Assembly: GCF_024198255.1 (NCBI RefSeq)
Contig: NZ_JAJVKW010000002.1
Span: 310,001-374,000 of the forward strand
DNA length: 64,000 nucleotides
Direction: 5' to 3'
Source of the DNA: Myxococcus guangdongensis
Lineage (GTDB): Bacteria > Myxococcota > Myxococcia > Myxococcales > Myxococcaceae
Of this stretch, positions 27,827 to 40,803 are shown one piece after another. The notes below the pieces were generated by a model. It saw only the letters and a list, made by a program, of their open reading frames with translations, was not told where the DNA came from and did no database searches. Each line of letters opens with the position of its first letter. The first letter of the stretch is position 1. A program made the translations under genes and the position numbers.

Positions 27827-30228
27827 GGGGTGTCCGAGCGCCCGGAGGGCGTGACTCCGGGCGCGGGACGTGGGCGGCGCGGCCAGGGCACCATGAGGAG
27901 CAGACACACGAGGAACCCCAGGCCGCTCACCGCCATCGAGACGCCCTCGCCCGGAGGTGAGTAGCGCCACACCACGCGGTGGGCACCCGGCGGGACGGCC
28001 ACCGCGCGCAGGGCGTGATTGGCGACGAGGACCTCCGTCGGCACGTCGTCCACGGTGGCGCTCCAGCCGGAGAAGTATGCATCCGAGAGCACCAGGACCG
28101 CCGGGTGCTTCGCCTGCACCGTCACCTCCACCTCGTCCACCCCGTACCGCTCGAGCCTGGCCTGCCCCAGTGGCTCACCCTCGGGCGGCACGGGCAACGG
28201 CTCGTGGCACTCCACCACGGCCTGGACTCCGGGAACGAAGCCCGGCGAGGAGAGCAGCGCCAGTCCCTCCTCGGCGTTCGCCACGCACAGAGGCCTGGCG
28301 AGATACACCCGCGAGAGCGGACGGGGATGCGCGAGCAGCGCCACGTGGAACGGCTCGCTCGTGGCGAGCACCGCGCTCTGCAGCCCCCGGGCCTTCACCT
28401 GTTGCTCATCGGCCACGAAGTACCCGACGCCCGCGAGCGGCCCGAAGCGGTTCCACCACTGCTGCGGGTCCTTGAGCAGGTCCGCCACGCGAGCGGACAG
28501 CGCGGGCAGATACCAGTTCGCGCTCTCCACGCCCCAGGACGCGGCCGAGTCCGCCGCCAGCACCACGCGCGCGCCCGCCACCTGCGTCTCGTCCGGGCTC
28601 AAGCCCTCCATCGTCTCCGGCAGGGCGATGCCCGCGGCCGTGAAGACACGCGCCCGTCCCTGCAAAGGCGCCCCCACGCGCTGCTGGAGCGTCTCGACGA
28701 ACGGTGGCGGCGCATCGAGCAGACTCCGCGCACAGGAGACATACGCGGGCTCCGTGGCGCGCCCGAGGTCGACGGCCAGCAGCGCCACCCACGCCACGCC
28801 CACCCGCCGCGCGGGCACGCGCAAGAGGGCCACGCCGCCCATGGCGATGCAACTGACGGCCACGCAGGCCGCATCCACCGTGAGCCGCTCGCCCAGCTGG
28901 CGCGCCACCTCCCGCCACACCTCCGCGGGCCCCGAGTAGAGCCCCCGCAGGGACTCCACCAGCCACAGCCCCGTCCCCGTCATGGCCAGGAGCAACACCC
29001 CCACGCCCGTGCCCAGCAGACCCCACGCCGCGCGTCGACGCTCGTCCCGCGTGCGCTCCAGCAGCACGTCCGCGCCCCACGCGGCCAGCACGGCCAGCCA
29101 GAACGTGGCATGCACCGTGAGCTTCTCCGGATAGCGGAAGGCCCTCCAGGGCGGCAGCAGCTCATAGACCCACCCGTAGAGCGGCGTGTGTCGGCCGAGC
29201 ATCAACAGCCCCGCCAACCCCACGAACCCGAGCGCCAGTTGCACCCAGCGCTCCCGACGCCGCGCCCACGCCGCCACGCCCGCCAGGAACAACACGGGCA
29301 GGCCCACGTAGAGCGAGCGCGCCCAGAAGTCCGTCGTCCCCAGGCTCAACAACCCCTGGGCCACCGCGCCCCGGAGCGGCGGCTCCAGCGCCAGGACATT
29401 GCCCACCGTCATGTCCAGCACCCGCAGCGGATGCACGGACCACAGCTGCGCGGCCTCCGCGGTGCGCCGCTGCGCGAAGGTCTCCGGCAACACCGACGCG
29501 GAGGCCCAGAGCTGCGCGGCGGCCACCACCACCGCGAGCAGGAGCCCCGCCCCCGCCACCAGCGCCGCGCGGCGTCGCGTCACGCCCTCACCCAGCGGCC
29601 CCAGGAGCACCACCAGCGCCACCGTGGCGCCGCCCACCGTGAAGCCCTGTGGATCTCCCGCGAGCAGCACCAGCGCCAGCGTCACGCCCAGCGCGCCCGC
29701 CGCCGCCCGCGAGGCCCGCGTCAGCACCGCGTCCGAGAACAGCAGGAGCCACGGCAGCATGGCCGCGGCCTGGAGGTACAACAGGTTGCTGGTGAGGCTG
29801 ACCAGATAGCCGCTCAGCGTGAAGGCGAGCGCCCCCAGCACGGAGGCCTCGATGCCCACCCGCCGCGCCCTCAGGAACAGGTACGTGCCCGTGGCCGCCA
29901 GCGGATAACACGCGAGCACCATCACCGTGAGGGCCACCGGGCCGTCGAACAGCAGCATCAGCACGTTGGCCGGGTGGAATGCGCCCGTGACGGTGGCGCC
30001 CGCGAAGGGCTGGCCCAGCGCGTTGAAGGGATACCAGCTGGGCCACGCGCCCTGGCTCACACACGTCGCCCAGTACTCCCGCGTCGGGGCGTACACGCGC
30101 AGCATGTCCCGCTCACAGAACACGCCCCCCGAGGCGAGCAGCCGATGGAAGAACAGCAGCGTCCCGAGGACCGAGGCCCCCAGGACGAGGAGGCCCTCGC
30201 GCGCGCGGGTCGAAAGAGGAGAGGACAT
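27820..30228 (-). CDS. YfhO-family membrane protein
   Basis: 802 residues with about 12 transmembrane helices. The N-terminus has the YfhO/PMT-like periplasmic loop FCERDMLRVYAPTREYW and QGAWPSWYPFNALGQPF (acidic pair, as in GT-C glycosyltransferases). A final soluble domain contains the family block VLSDAYFSGWSATVDDVPT. YfhO proteins are implicated in glycosylating lipoteichoic acid or related polymers in Firmicutes; in myxobacteria the acceptor is unknown. One more hydrophobic segment precedes the C-terminus. Divergent from the histidine-kinase gene (69-base gap). Confidence 0.87.
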   Translation of the reverse strand: MSSPLSTRAREGLLVLGASVLGTLLFFHRLLASGGVFCERDMLRVYAPTREYWATCVSQGAWPSWYPFNALGQPFAGATVTGAFHPANVLMLLFDGPVALTVMVLACYPLAATGTYLFLRARRVGIEASVLGALAFTLSGYLVSLTSNLLYLQAAAMLPWLLLFSDAVLTRASRAAAGALGVTLALVLLAGDPQGFTVGGATVALVVLLGPLGEGVTRRRAALVAGAGLLLAVVVAAAQLWASASVLPETFAQRRTAEAAQLWSVHPLRVLDMTVGNVLALEPPLRGAVAQGLLSLGTTDFWARSLYVGLPVLFLAGVAAWARRRERWVQLALGFVGLAGLLMLGRHTPLYGWVYELLPPWRAFRYPEKLTVHATFWLAVLAAWGADVLLERTRDERRRAAWGLLGTGVGVLLLAMTGTGLWLVESLRGLYSGPAEVWREVARQLGERLTVDAACVAVSCIAMGGVALLRVPARRVGVAWVALLAVDLGRATEPAYVSCARSLLDAPPPFVETLQQRVGAPLQGRARVFTAAGIALPETMEGLSPDETQVAGARVVLAADSAASWGVESANWYLPALSARVADLLKDPQQWWNRFGPLAGVGYFVADEQQVKARGLQSAVLATSEPFHVALLAHPRPLSRVYLARPLCVANAEEGLALLSSPGFVPGVQAVVECHEPLPVPPEGEPLGQARLERYGVDEVEVTVQAKHPAVLVLSDAYFSGWSATVDDVPTEVLVANHALRAVAVPPGAHRVVWRYSPPGEGVSMAVSGLGFLVCLLLMVPWPRRPRPAPGVTPSGRSDTPH

Positions 30229-30297
30229 GCGGTGCCCGTCTTCTAGCAGAGGAGGCAGGGCCCTCGAAGCGGGGCTCGGCTAGAGTCCGGCCCACGC

Positions 30298-31753
<1,456 letters not shown>

Positions 31754-31770
<17 letters not shown>

Positions 31771-33544
31771 ACTGACGCGCCATCTGCCCCACCTCGCCGG
31801 ACACCTGCGCGAGCGTGCGCGTGGCCTCCTGGGTGGACTCCAGCCGCTTCATCGTCGCGTCCATGATTTGCGACAGGTCCGAGATGGCGATGGAGATCTG
31901 CGAGATGCCCGCGTTCTGCTGCGTCACGGCGGCGGCGATCTGCCGGGCCGCGGCCGAGTTCTCCTGCGACATCAACGACAGCGCCCGCAGCGAATCTCCC
32001 GACGCCCGCATCTGGTCCAGCCCCGAGCCGATGGTGCGCACGCCCTGCTCCCCCATGCGGGCCGCGTCCTGGATGCCCACGCTGACGTCCTGGAGCACGT
32101 CGCGGATGCGCTGCGTGGACTGCAGCGACTGGTCCGCCAGCGCCCGCACCTCGCGGGCCACCACGGCGAACCCCTTGCCCTGCTCCCCCGAGCGCGCCGC
32201 CTCGATGGCCGCGTTCACCGCGAGCAGGTGCGACTGCGCGGCCAAATCCTTCACCGTCTCCGTGATGTCGCCAATCAGCGAGGCGCTCCGGGCCAGCTTG
32301 TCCAGCCGCTGCTGGATGCCGTCCACCGCGCCGCGGATGTCCGCCAGCCCCGCCACGCTCTTCTCCACCGCCGCCTCGCCCTGCAGCCCCAGCGCCTCCG
32401 CGCGCCGCGCCACCTGCAGCACCGCCTCCGCCCGGTCCGCCGCCATGCTCGAGGTGCGGCGTATCTCCTCCGACGTCACCTGCGCCTGGTGCAGCGCCGC
32501 CGACTGCTTCGACAGGCTCTGCTGCTGCGCGTCGTTCGCCGCGCGCAGGTGGCCTCCCGCCTCCCCCAGCCGCGACGCCGAGGACTGCAACGTCAGGGGC
32601 AGTTGCCGCAGCCGCGCCAGCACCGCGTTCATCCCCGCGGCCAAATCCCCCATCTCGTCCGTGGACACCCACGCGGGCGCCACCACGCGCCCCGCCGCCA
32701 CGGATTCAATCGCCTGCCCCACCGCGTCCGCCGCCCGCGCCTGCCTGCGCGCCAGCATCCACATGGTGATGCCCGGCAGCAGGAGCAGCCCGCCCACCCA
32801 CGCCAGGCTGAAGGCCAGCTCCCCCGCCAGCACCCCGCCCAGCTCCATCAACATCCGCGCCGAGCGCCGCGCGCCCTCGGACTCCAACTGCAGCGCCAGC
32901 GTGTCCCGGATGGCCTCCAGCTTCACCACCACCACGCAGCCGCTGAGCACCAACGCGGAGATGATGGAGCCGCCGAAGGTGAAGGGCAGGAACCACGCCT
33001 GCCGGGGCCACGAGAAGCCGCCGCCCTCCTGCGCCACCATGGCGTGCTTGCGCTGCTCCTCCAACGCCAGCGGCAACAACATCCGCTCGAGCGAGACGCT
33101 GATGGGAAAGCCCAGCAGCACGCCACAGCACACGCCGATGATGGTCCCCAGCACCACCTGCGACACATCCTTGTGCCACGTCAGGCACACGTGGAGGCTG
33201 AACCAGAAGCCCCCCAGCGTCCACCCCACCCACGACGTCCCCACCGCCACGCGCCACGGCAGCCGCAGGATGCGCTCCAGCCGCTCACCGGGCTTGTCGC
33301 CCGCGCGCGAGCGCAGCGCGTTGCCCACCATCCATCGCATCAGCAGCGCGGGGTAGAGCATCCCCAGGCCCACCAGGATGGGCGGCAGCACCCACGCCAC
33401 CGCCCTCACGCCCTCCCACCCGGCGACCCCCATGGACATGCCGTTGAGGTACGCCGCGATGGGCGCCGCGGGAACCACCCACGACAGGAACACCCTGAGC
33501 GCGCGCCAGCGATACTCGCGAATCAACGAATCTTCGATGCTCAT
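31754..33544 (-). CDS. methyl-accepting chemotaxis-type signal transducer
   Basis: 596 residues. There are five or so hydrophobic segments within residues 15-275 and no large periplasmic domain. A HAMP-like segment follows (about 280-330), then a long helical signalling domain with the invariant hairpin tip EAARSGEQGKGFAVVAREVR, given as EAARSGEQGKGF then AVVAREVRALADQS, which contacts CheA/CheW. The ATG at 33544 is chosen because upstream in-frame sequence is Pro/Arg noise. It is not next to che genes, so it is an orphan receptor that probably senses a membrane or cytosolic cue. Shares 17 bases with the histidine kinase gene at its 3' end. Confidence 0.92.
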
Positions 33545-33775
33545 GCGGGCTTGCCTTCCCGCGCCTCCGGCCATGGGACGCGGTGAATCCAGGAATGGAG
33601 GGATGGCGAATGGCCCCCATTCTCCGCACGTCGTCGAGGGGAAAGCGAGCGGCGCACGCCCGGTTCCAGACATTGCACTCCCGTCAGCCGGGCGCTCGTC
33701 GAAAGGCATACACAACCGGGAAATCACCCTCCTTGGGAAAGGTTGAGCAAGAAGACAGACGCGGCGATTTCGGCC

Positions 33776-34552
33776 TCAATCCACACAGCAGGCGCGGATG
33801 GCGGAGGTGTAGAGGCGCAGGGACTTGCGCGTGGCGTCGAGCACCCGAGCGGGCTCGTCCCCCGTGGGGTCCGTGCAGAGCTTGATGATTTCGAGCGCCT
33901 CCACCGGGTGCAGGTCGTCATAGCGCGCGTGGGCCTTGAGCCACATCATCGCGCTGGCGTCGATGCGCGCGCCGACCGAGGCATAGGCGCGGAAGGGCTC
34001 CACCACGTCGCGCGTCCACACGCCGGTGACACCCTCGATGGCCCAGTTGGACGCGGCGATGCCCTCCGCCAGCGTGCCGCAGGCGCAGGTGTCGCGCAGG
34101 TGCGCGTGCAGCGCCAGGACCTCCGGCAGCGGCCGCACCCGGAAGAGCGCCTCGGGCTCCAGGCCGAGCGCGCGCACCCAGTCGATGAACCACTCGGCGT
34201 GCCGCGCCTCCACGGCCAGGTTCTGCAGGAGCCAGCGGCGGATGCTCGCGTCCCCCTCGGAGCGGCCGTACGACGTCTTGGCCAGCGACAGCGCCATGTA
34301 CTTGGGGAAGGACTCGACGATGAGGAAGAACTGCGACAGCACGCGGCGCCAGTGCGCCAGCGGCGGGCGCCGTCCCTCGGCGGTGTCACGGAACAGCGGA
34401 GGCCAACACGCCGCGTCCCAGTCCCGACGGGTCGAATCCAGCATGGACTCGAGCCAGCGGGGATGCGCCGACGGGTTCAGTGGTGGAGGCCCATAGCGCT
34501 GCACGGGCACTCGAGACGTGAGGCTGCGCACTTCCTGCTCGGAAGACGACAT
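33776..34552 (-). CDS. TenA/PqqC-like, heme-oxygenase-fold (iron-containing redox enzyme) protein
   Basis: 258 residues, all-helical, with the general pattern of PqqC/TenA or iron-containing redox proteins: [19 protein letters not shown] (E and H residues of helix 3), [18 protein letters not shown] and [21 protein letters not shown] (His/Asp/His/Glu). The Glu/His spacing suggests a metal site, as in CADD-like or PqqC-like oxidases. No pqq or thiamin genes are nearby. The ATG at 34552 is preferred to the in-frame upstream TTG/GTG region because the homologous-looking sequence starts at MSSSEQEVR. Substrate unknown. Confidence 0.75.
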   Translation of the reverse strand: MSSSEQEVRSLTSRVPVQRYGPPPLNPSAHPRWLESMLDSTRRDWDAACWPPLFRDTAEGRRPPLAHWRRVLSQFFLIVESFPKYMALSLAKTSYGRSEGDASIRRWLLQNLAVEARHAEWFIDWVRALGLEPEALFRVRPLPEVLALHAHLRDTCACGTLAEGIAASNWAIEGVTGVWTRDVVEPFRAYASVGARIDASAMMWLKAHARYDDLHPVEALEIIKLCTDPTGDEPARVLDATRKSLRLYTSAIRACCVD

Positions 34553-34777
34553 GGCGGCACGACGCTCCTGCATCCCGGCGGGTTCCAGACCGACATGGCC
34601 CCCCTCACCCGCCAGAGCGGCCCCATAGTGGTGACAGCACCTCCACGTGGCCACGCGACTGTCGTCGCCCGACGGTTTTCTCACCGCCTTGTTTCAGATT
34701 TCATCCGGGGACCCCTGGGGGCGTCGCGCGCCCCACAGCGCGCCTGTCTCTACGACCTACGCCGACCCCGCTGGGGC

Positions 34778-35353
34778 TCACTTCGTGCGGGCCACGTGGC
34801 GGCGCGCCTTCTCCAGCATGCGCTGGAGCGGCGCCTCGTCCGCGCGGGCGAGCGCCTCGTCCCAGGTGAGCCACTGCGCGCCGGAGGACTCGTGGGGGTC
34901 GTGCGCGAGCGACGCCGGGTCCTCGGCCACGACGAGGTAGCGCACGTCCAGGTGCTGGTGCTCGGGCTCGTCGCGCCGCGCGGGGATGGTGTGGACGTCC
35001 ACGTCCAGCGGGCGGGGCGCGGTGGGGTGGAGCACCACGCGGCACCCGGTCTCCTCGCGCGCCTCGCGCAGCGCGGTGGCCTCCATGTCTCCGCCGTCCA
35101 CCGGGTCCGCGTGTCCGCCCGGCTGCAGCCACCGGTGGAGCTTGCCGTGCAGCACCATCACCACGCGCTCGCCCTGGGGGTCCACCACCACGGCGCTGCC
35201 GGTGAAGTGGGCGGTGAGCTGCGCGCGGGAGAAGGGGGAGGCGAGCGTGGCCGCGTGCTGGCGCATCCGCTCCAGGTCCTGGCGCTCCCGGTCGTCCCCG
35301 GGGACGTGGCGCGACAGGAGCTCCCGCAGGGCGTGGGCGTTCTGGGATTCCAT
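34778..35353 (-). CDS. NUDIX hydrolase
   Basis: 191 residues. The Nudix box reads [20 protein letters not shown] plus REETGC, fitting Gx5Ex7REUXEEXGU with a short insertion (about residues 79-103). An N-terminal helical extension ([22 protein letters not shown]) is typical of NUDIX proteins that act on ADP-ribose-like or housekeeping substrates. Specificity cannot be predicted. Divergent from the sigma-54 activator gene with 135 bases between starts. Confidence 0.9.
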   Translation of the reverse strand: MESQNAHALRELLSRHVPGDDRERQDLERMRQHAATLASPFSRAQLTAHFTGSAVVVDPQGERVVMVLHGKLHRWLQPGGHADPVDGGDMEATALREAREETGCRVVLHPTAPRPLDVDVHTIPARRDEPEHQHLDVRYLVVAEDPASLAHDPHESSGAQWLTWDEALARADEAPLQRMLEKARRHVARTK

Positions 35354-35488
35354 GCGCGACCACGTATCTCCGGCGGGCCCTCACACGCCAGCGCCTTCTG
35401 GAAGCGGCCGGCCTGCCCGGAGCGGTGTAGGGTTCGCCCGGGTGTGTTCTCATGCGGACGCACCCGGGACCCGAGGGCCAGCACCTCC

Positions 35489-36895
<1,407 letters not shown>

Positions 36896-37069
36896 TCCTC
36901 GGAAATCCGTGACCCCTGGCCCGTCCCCCATGACTTTCCACCGGTCCCCCCACCCCACCCCGTCTCTCCAGGCGCACCCAGACGCCTGGAATCCCAGCGC
37001 TTTTCGCGCGGGGCCGGGACGCGGGGGCGACGCGAGGCTGGCATCCGGCTTGCTCATGAGGGGCCGTTG

Positions 37070-38131
37070 ATGAACCCCCGCTCCCTCGTCCTCGCGTTGT
37101 GCCTGCTGGTGGGCGTGCCCACCTGGGCCGCGTCCGGCCTGGAGGCGGCGCGCGCGCGGGCGCAGGTGGCGAGGAGCGAGGCCCGGGGGCTGAGGACCCA
37201 GCAGCAGACGCTGCGGGACGAGCTGCAGGGTGTGGCCGAGCGCATCGAGACGCTGAAGGCCAAGGCCCAGGGGCGGCTGACGACGGGCACGGAGCTGGAG
37301 ACGGCGCTGAGGCGCTCGCAGGAGCTGAGCGGCTCGCTCACGCAGCTGGCGCAGGCGGTGTCCACGGCGGAGGGCGAGTCGGAGCGCGCGCACGTGGCGC
37401 TGCACCAGGCGCTGTCGGACGAGCTCGCGCGGCTGATGACGGCCTGGGACAAGACGGCGGACCGCGCCCAGCGCGCCACGCTGCTCGAGGTGATGCGCAC
37501 CACGCGCACGGAGCGCGACGCGGTGCGCCTGGCGCTGCCCGCCTCCAAGGTGCCCACGCTGGACAGGACGACGACGGGCGGCGACGACCCGGAGGACCTG
37601 CTGGAGCAGGCGGACACCCTGCGTGACGCCGAGGACAAGGTGCGCGAGCGGCTCAAGCTGATGCGCGCGCGCATCACCGAGGCGCGCGAGGAGCGCGACC
37701 TGGACCGCCGGATGAGTGACTTCCTCGGCGAGGAGTCGATGTTCGACGAGCAGGACCGGCGGCTGCGGCTCCGGATGAGCTCGGACCGGAGCCTGCGGGT
37801 GGAGCCCAGCGACCGCGGCGGCGGCATGTTCCAGAGTGACTCCGAGGGCTCGAGCGACTCGCCGCCCATGTCGGGCAACCCGGGTGCTCCCACGGGAGGG
37901 CCGGACCCCGGCCCCGAGACGCCCACCCCCAGTCGGCCCGAGCCCATGTCCGCCCGCGCCCAGGACCGCCGCCCGCTGGTGGACGGCGTGCGCGCCCAGG
38001 ACCTGGCCGCCGGAGGGCCGGTGGACCTGACGGCCATGGAGGCCGAGGCGAAGCGCCTGGAGACCCTGGCGAAGGAGCTGGATGGACGGGCCGGCGCGCT
38101 GGAGCGCCGCGCGCAGGAGCTGACGAAGTAG
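37070..38131 (+). CDS. exported coiled-coil protein of unknown function
   Basis: 353 residues. Signal peptide MNPRSLVLALCLLVGVPTWA, then an almost continuous Ala/Arg/Glu/Leu coiled coil (22-110, 170-215). A Ser/Pro/Gly-rich low-complexity region (235-290) and a short terminal coiled coil follow (EAEAKRLETLAKELDGRAGAL). No catalytic motif is seen. The layout is that of an envelope scaffolding or spacer protein. It lies 174 bases after the sigma-54 activator gene and is convergent with a lipoprotein gene, sharing a hairpin. Confidence 0.75.
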   Translation: MNPRSLVLALCLLVGVPTWAASGLEAARARAQVARSEARGLRTQQQTLRDELQGVAERIETLKAKAQGRLTTGTELETALRRSQELSGSLTQLAQAVSTAEGESERAHVALHQALSDELARLMTAWDKTADRAQRATLLEVMRTTRTERDAVRLALPASKVPTLDRTTTGGDDPEDLLEQADTLRDAEDKVRERLKLMRARITEAREERDLDRRMSDFLGEESMFDEQDRRLRLRMSSDRSLRVEPSDRGGGMFQSDSEGSSDSPPMSGNPGAPTGGPDPGPETPTPSRPEPMSARAQDRRPLVDGVRAQDLAAGGPVDLTAMEAEAKRLETLAKELDGRAGALERRAQELTK

Positions 38132-38137
38132 GGGCCC

Positions 38138-38156
38138 CCGGGCTAGAGCAGCCCGG
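38138..38156. terminator. bidirectional hairpin between convergent genes
   Basis: ccgggct-agagc-agcccgg: seven perfect pairs starting seven bases after the coiled-coil gene's stop. It includes the stop codon of the opposing lipoprotein gene. Confidence 0.55.
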
Positions 38157-38682
38157 ACTCGACCTCCAGCCGCACCACCGCGCGCAGCCGCACCTCCCGC
38201 TCGGGCGTACGGCCCTTGCCGCGGATGATGATGCTCATGGTGGGCGCGGCGACGAAGGGCTGCAGCTCCACGTCCGCCAGGTCCAGCCGCAGCGTGGGGT
38301 TGGGCGCGCGCGGGCTGCTCCTGGACAGGTCGTTCTTCCAGGCGATGCGCGACTCGCGGTCACCGGCGCGCACGAAGAACTCCACGTTGTCCAGGAAGCT
38401 GAAGTCCGCGTCGTTGGGGCTGAGGATTTGCAGCGAGAGCGAGTCGACGTGGACGGAGGTGGCCTCGCTCTTGGAGAGCCCCTGGTTCTTGAAGTCCTGG
38501 TTCTGGTCGAAGTCCATCCCCGCGAAGCTGCTGATGGCGGGGAAGGCGTTGAGCTCGGTGCTGCCGCCCGGCAGGCTCGCGGGCACGGTGGTCTCGCCCC
38601 TCACCTCGGTGATGAACGTCGACTGGGCGCAGGCGGCCAGCCCGAGGCCGACCGCCGCCGCGAGGAGTGAGGCAGGGCGCAT
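38143..38682 (-). CDS. putative lipoprotein of unknown function
   Basis: 179 residues, signal MRPASLLAAAVGLGLAACAQ with lipobox LAAC (C18). The remainder is beta-rich (VHVDSLSLQILSPNDADFSF, VEFFVRAGDRESRIAW, TMSIIIRGKGRTPEREVRLRA; split at motif boundaries), like small immunoglobulin-fold or C2-like extracellular domains. The family is not recognised. Divergent from the outer-membrane protein gene with 99 bases between starts, so the two may share regulation. Confidence 0.75.
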   Translation of the reverse strand: MRPASLLAAAVGLGLAACAQSTFITEVRGETTVPASLPGGSTELNAFPAISSFAGMDFDQNQDFKNQGLSKSEATSVHVDSLSLQILSPNDADFSFLDNVEFFVRAGDRESRIAWKNDLSRSSPRAPNPTLRLDLADVELQPFVAAPTMSIIIRGKGRTPEREVRLRAVVRLEVESGLL

Positions 38683-38781
38683 TCCAACAATGTATCGGGC
38701 ATGGGCCGTGTCGTCACCGTCGCCAGCCAACCGGCCGGCCCCGCCCTCCCGCGAGTGGGGCGTGCAGGCACGAGGCCGGGT

Positions 38782-39846
38782 ATGGTGCCCCGCGTCGTGT
38801 CCCGCGTCCGCCCTACCCTCCTGGTGTTCCTGGTGCTCGCCACCGCCCGTCCCGCGGCCGCGGCCGAGTGGGAGGGCGCGCTCAAGGGCACCCTGAGGCT
38901 CCTGGCGGACACCAACGCGCCCCGTGACTTCACCGACGGCAGCACGCCTTCGCCCGGAGTGGACCCGGCGCTGAGCGTGCTGGGCTCCGCCGAGGGGAAG
39001 GGGACGTTCGAGCGCACGCAGCTCGTCGGCCGCTACGAGCTGGGCGCGCGCAAGTACGCGGGCTTCGCGGATGAGGACACGCTCATCCAGGCCGGCGCGC
39101 TCGAGGCCTCGCTGGCGCTGGGCACGGAGTTCGGCCTGGGCGCGGAGGGGCACGTGAAGGACCGGCGGGGCGGCTCGCGCGCGTACTCGGATCTGGGCGC
39201 GAGCGCGTTCGCGGAGTACGCCCCGGACGTGCGGCTGGCGCTGCGGGTGCGCGCCGGCGCGCGCAGGTTCGTCTACCGGCCGGACCCCACCGCGAACTTC
39301 GGCGGGCTGGAGCTGGGCGTGCTGGGGCGCTACCGCTTCGACCGGCGCCACAGCCTGTCCGTCTTCGGCGACTGGGGCGCGCGGCGCTACGGGCCGCTGG
39401 CGCGTCCGCGGCCGGGCGTGGAGAGCTCCCCGGGGCGGCGCGAGGACGGCGCCCTCACCGCGGGCGTCGGCTACAACTACCGGGGGCCGCTGACCCTGGG
39501 GCTGCGGTACACGTACCAGGAGGTCTCCTCCAACAGCTACGGGGAGACGGTGCTGCGCCACCGGGTGTCCGCGAACGCCGGGGTGCGGCTGCCCTGGCGG
39601 ATGACGCTGCTGGCGCAGGGCTCGCTGGGCGTGACGCGCTACCCGGACGGCATCTACCTGTCGCCGGAAATCATCCTCGTCGAGGAGGACGAGGGGCAGA
39701 ACTCCCTGTCCCTGAAGCTGTCGCGCCCCGTCTCGGAGCGCGTGGACCTGGAGCTGTCCTGGGGCCTGTGGAGCACGCGGCTGCCGCGCAACGACTTGAG
39801 CTACTCGCGCCAGGTGTTCGGCGTGGGCGTCACCTGGCGCGACTGA
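38782..39846 (+). CDS. outer-membrane beta-barrel protein
   Basis: 354 residues from the ATG at 38782, which gives a signal peptide (RPTLLVFLVLATARPAAAAE). The mature part shows many alternating amphipathic strands ending in aromatic residues (TFERTQLVGRYELGARKYAG, LTLGLRYTYQEVSSNSYGE and the final FGVGVTWRD). That is the pattern of a monomeric outer-membrane porin or assembly barrel; the last strand ends W-R-D rather than F. Function and substrate unknown. An earlier ATG at 38701 would destroy the signal peptide and is not preferred. Confidence 0.8.
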   Translation: MVPRVVSRVRPTLLVFLVLATARPAAAAEWEGALKGTLRLLADTNAPRDFTDGSTPSPGVDPALSVLGSAEGKGTFERTQLVGRYELGARKYAGFADEDTLIQAGALEASLALGTEFGLGAEGHVKDRRGGSRAYSDLGASAFAEYAPDVRLALRVRAGARRFVYRPDPTANFGGLELGVLGRYRFDRRHSLSVFGDWGARRYGPLARPRPGVESSPGRREDGALTAGVGYNYRGPLTLGLRYTYQEVSSNSYGETVLRHRVSANAGVRLPWRMTLLAQGSLGVTRYPDGIYLSPEIILVEEDEGQNSLSLKLSRPVSERVDLELSWGLWSTRLPRNDLSYSRQVFGVGVTWRD

Positions 39847-39855
39847 GCAGGACGC

Positions 39856-40170
39856 TCAGCCCAGGTCGGAGATGCGCTCGTCGATCTCCTCGGCGAGCCC
39901 CGGGTGCCCCTGGGACAGCGCGTGCTCCCTGGCGCGGGTGAGCACCTCGCGGGCGCGCTCCGTCTGACCGGCACCCGACAGCGCGTCCCCCAGGGAGACC
40001 ATGGCGGCCGCGTAGGTCCCATCCAGCCTCACGGCCTGCTCCAGGGCGGCGGCGGCCTCGGCGTACTGCTTGCGCTCCAGGTACAGCTTGCCGAGGGAGA
40101 AGTGGCTCATGGGGGAGTCGGGGAAGTCGGCCACCATCTTCTTGAACTGCTCCAGCCGGGCGTCGCTCAT
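39856..40170 (-). CDS. small TPR protein
   Basis: 104 residues made almost wholly of three TPR-like helix pairs: HFSLGKLYLERKQYAEAAAA, VRLDGTYAAAMVSLGDALSG, and GQTERAREVLTRAREHALSQ. No signal peptide, so probably cytosolic and protein binding. It is convergent with the beta-barrel gene (nine-base gap) and divergent from rsfS with 60 bases between starts. Confidence 0.8.
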   Translation of the reverse strand: MSDARLEQFKKMVADFPDSPMSHFSLGKLYLERKQYAEAAAALEQAVRLDGTYAAAMVSLGDALSGAGQTERAREVLTRAREHALSQGHPGLAEEIDERISDLG

Positions 40171-40230
40171 GGACAGGACCCTTAGAGGACCCATGGCGTG
40201 TTGCCAAGGGTGCGGTAGGGTGCGCCGCAC

Positions 40231-40803
40231 ATGGCAACGAAGAAGAAGACGACCCCCCGGAAGAAGAGCGCGGCCAAGAAGGCTCCGGCGCGCACCAAGA
40301 GGACGGCGACGGGCAGGACGGCCCCCAAGGGCAAGGCGCCCGCCAAGGCCAAGGCCCCGCCGCGCAAGAAGACGACGGGCAAGACGCCGCTGCGGCCCAA
40401 GAAGAAGGCGAAGCTGCCAGCCGCCCCGCAGCAGAAGAGTGGCCCCGAGCCGAAGCCCGAGGCGCAGGCCCTGGCGCGCCGCATGGCGCAGCTGCTCATC
40501 GACAAGAAGGCGCTGGACGTCGTCATCCTGGATGTCCGGGGCATGACGTCGTACGCGGACTACATCGTCATCGCCTCCGGCGAGAGCGACCGTCAGGTGA
40601 GCGCCATGGCGGAGAACGTCCAGGTGCAGCTCAAGCAGGGTGACGCGCCCGAGCGCGCGCTGGGCACCGAGGGCGTGGACACGGGCCAGTGGGTGCTGCT
40701 CGACTACGGCGAGGTGGTGGCGCACCTGTTCCTCACGGACCTGCGCGCGCACTACGACCTCGAGGGGCTCTGGGCGGACGCCGCCCGGGAGAAGGTGTCC
40801 TGA
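40231..40803 (+). CDS. rsfS: ribosomal silencing factor RsfS with histone-H1-like N-terminal tail
   Basis: RsfS binds ribosomal protein L14 and blocks subunit joining when nutrients are scarce. The conserved domain is residues 76-186 ([54 protein letters not shown]). Ahead of it is a tail of about 70 residues made mostly of Lys, Ala, Pro, Thr and Arg ([20 protein letters not shown]), absent from ordinary 105-120-residue RsfS. The ATG at 40231 opens directly into the tail. The TGA overlaps the probable CTG start of rlmH, so the two are translationally coupled, as they are often neighbours in other bacteria. Confidence 0.92.
   Translation: MATKKKTTPRKKSAAKKAPARTKRTATGRTAPKGKAPAKAKAPPRKKTTGKTPLRPKKKAKLPAAPQQKSGPEPKPEAQALARRMAQLLIDKKALDVVILDVRGMTSYADYIVIASGESDRQVSAMAENVQVQLKQGDAPERALGTEGVDTGQWVLLDYGEVVAHLFLTDLRAHYDLEGLWADAAREKVS

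Noticed and set aside
33743..35488. In-frame upstream extension of the sigma-54 regulator to 33743 (1050 residues in all)
   Set aside because: The added 582 residues are Arg/His/Pro-rich antisense sequence of two minus-strand genes (heme-oxygenase-fold protein, NUDIX). The receiver domain begins exactly at the ATG at 35489.
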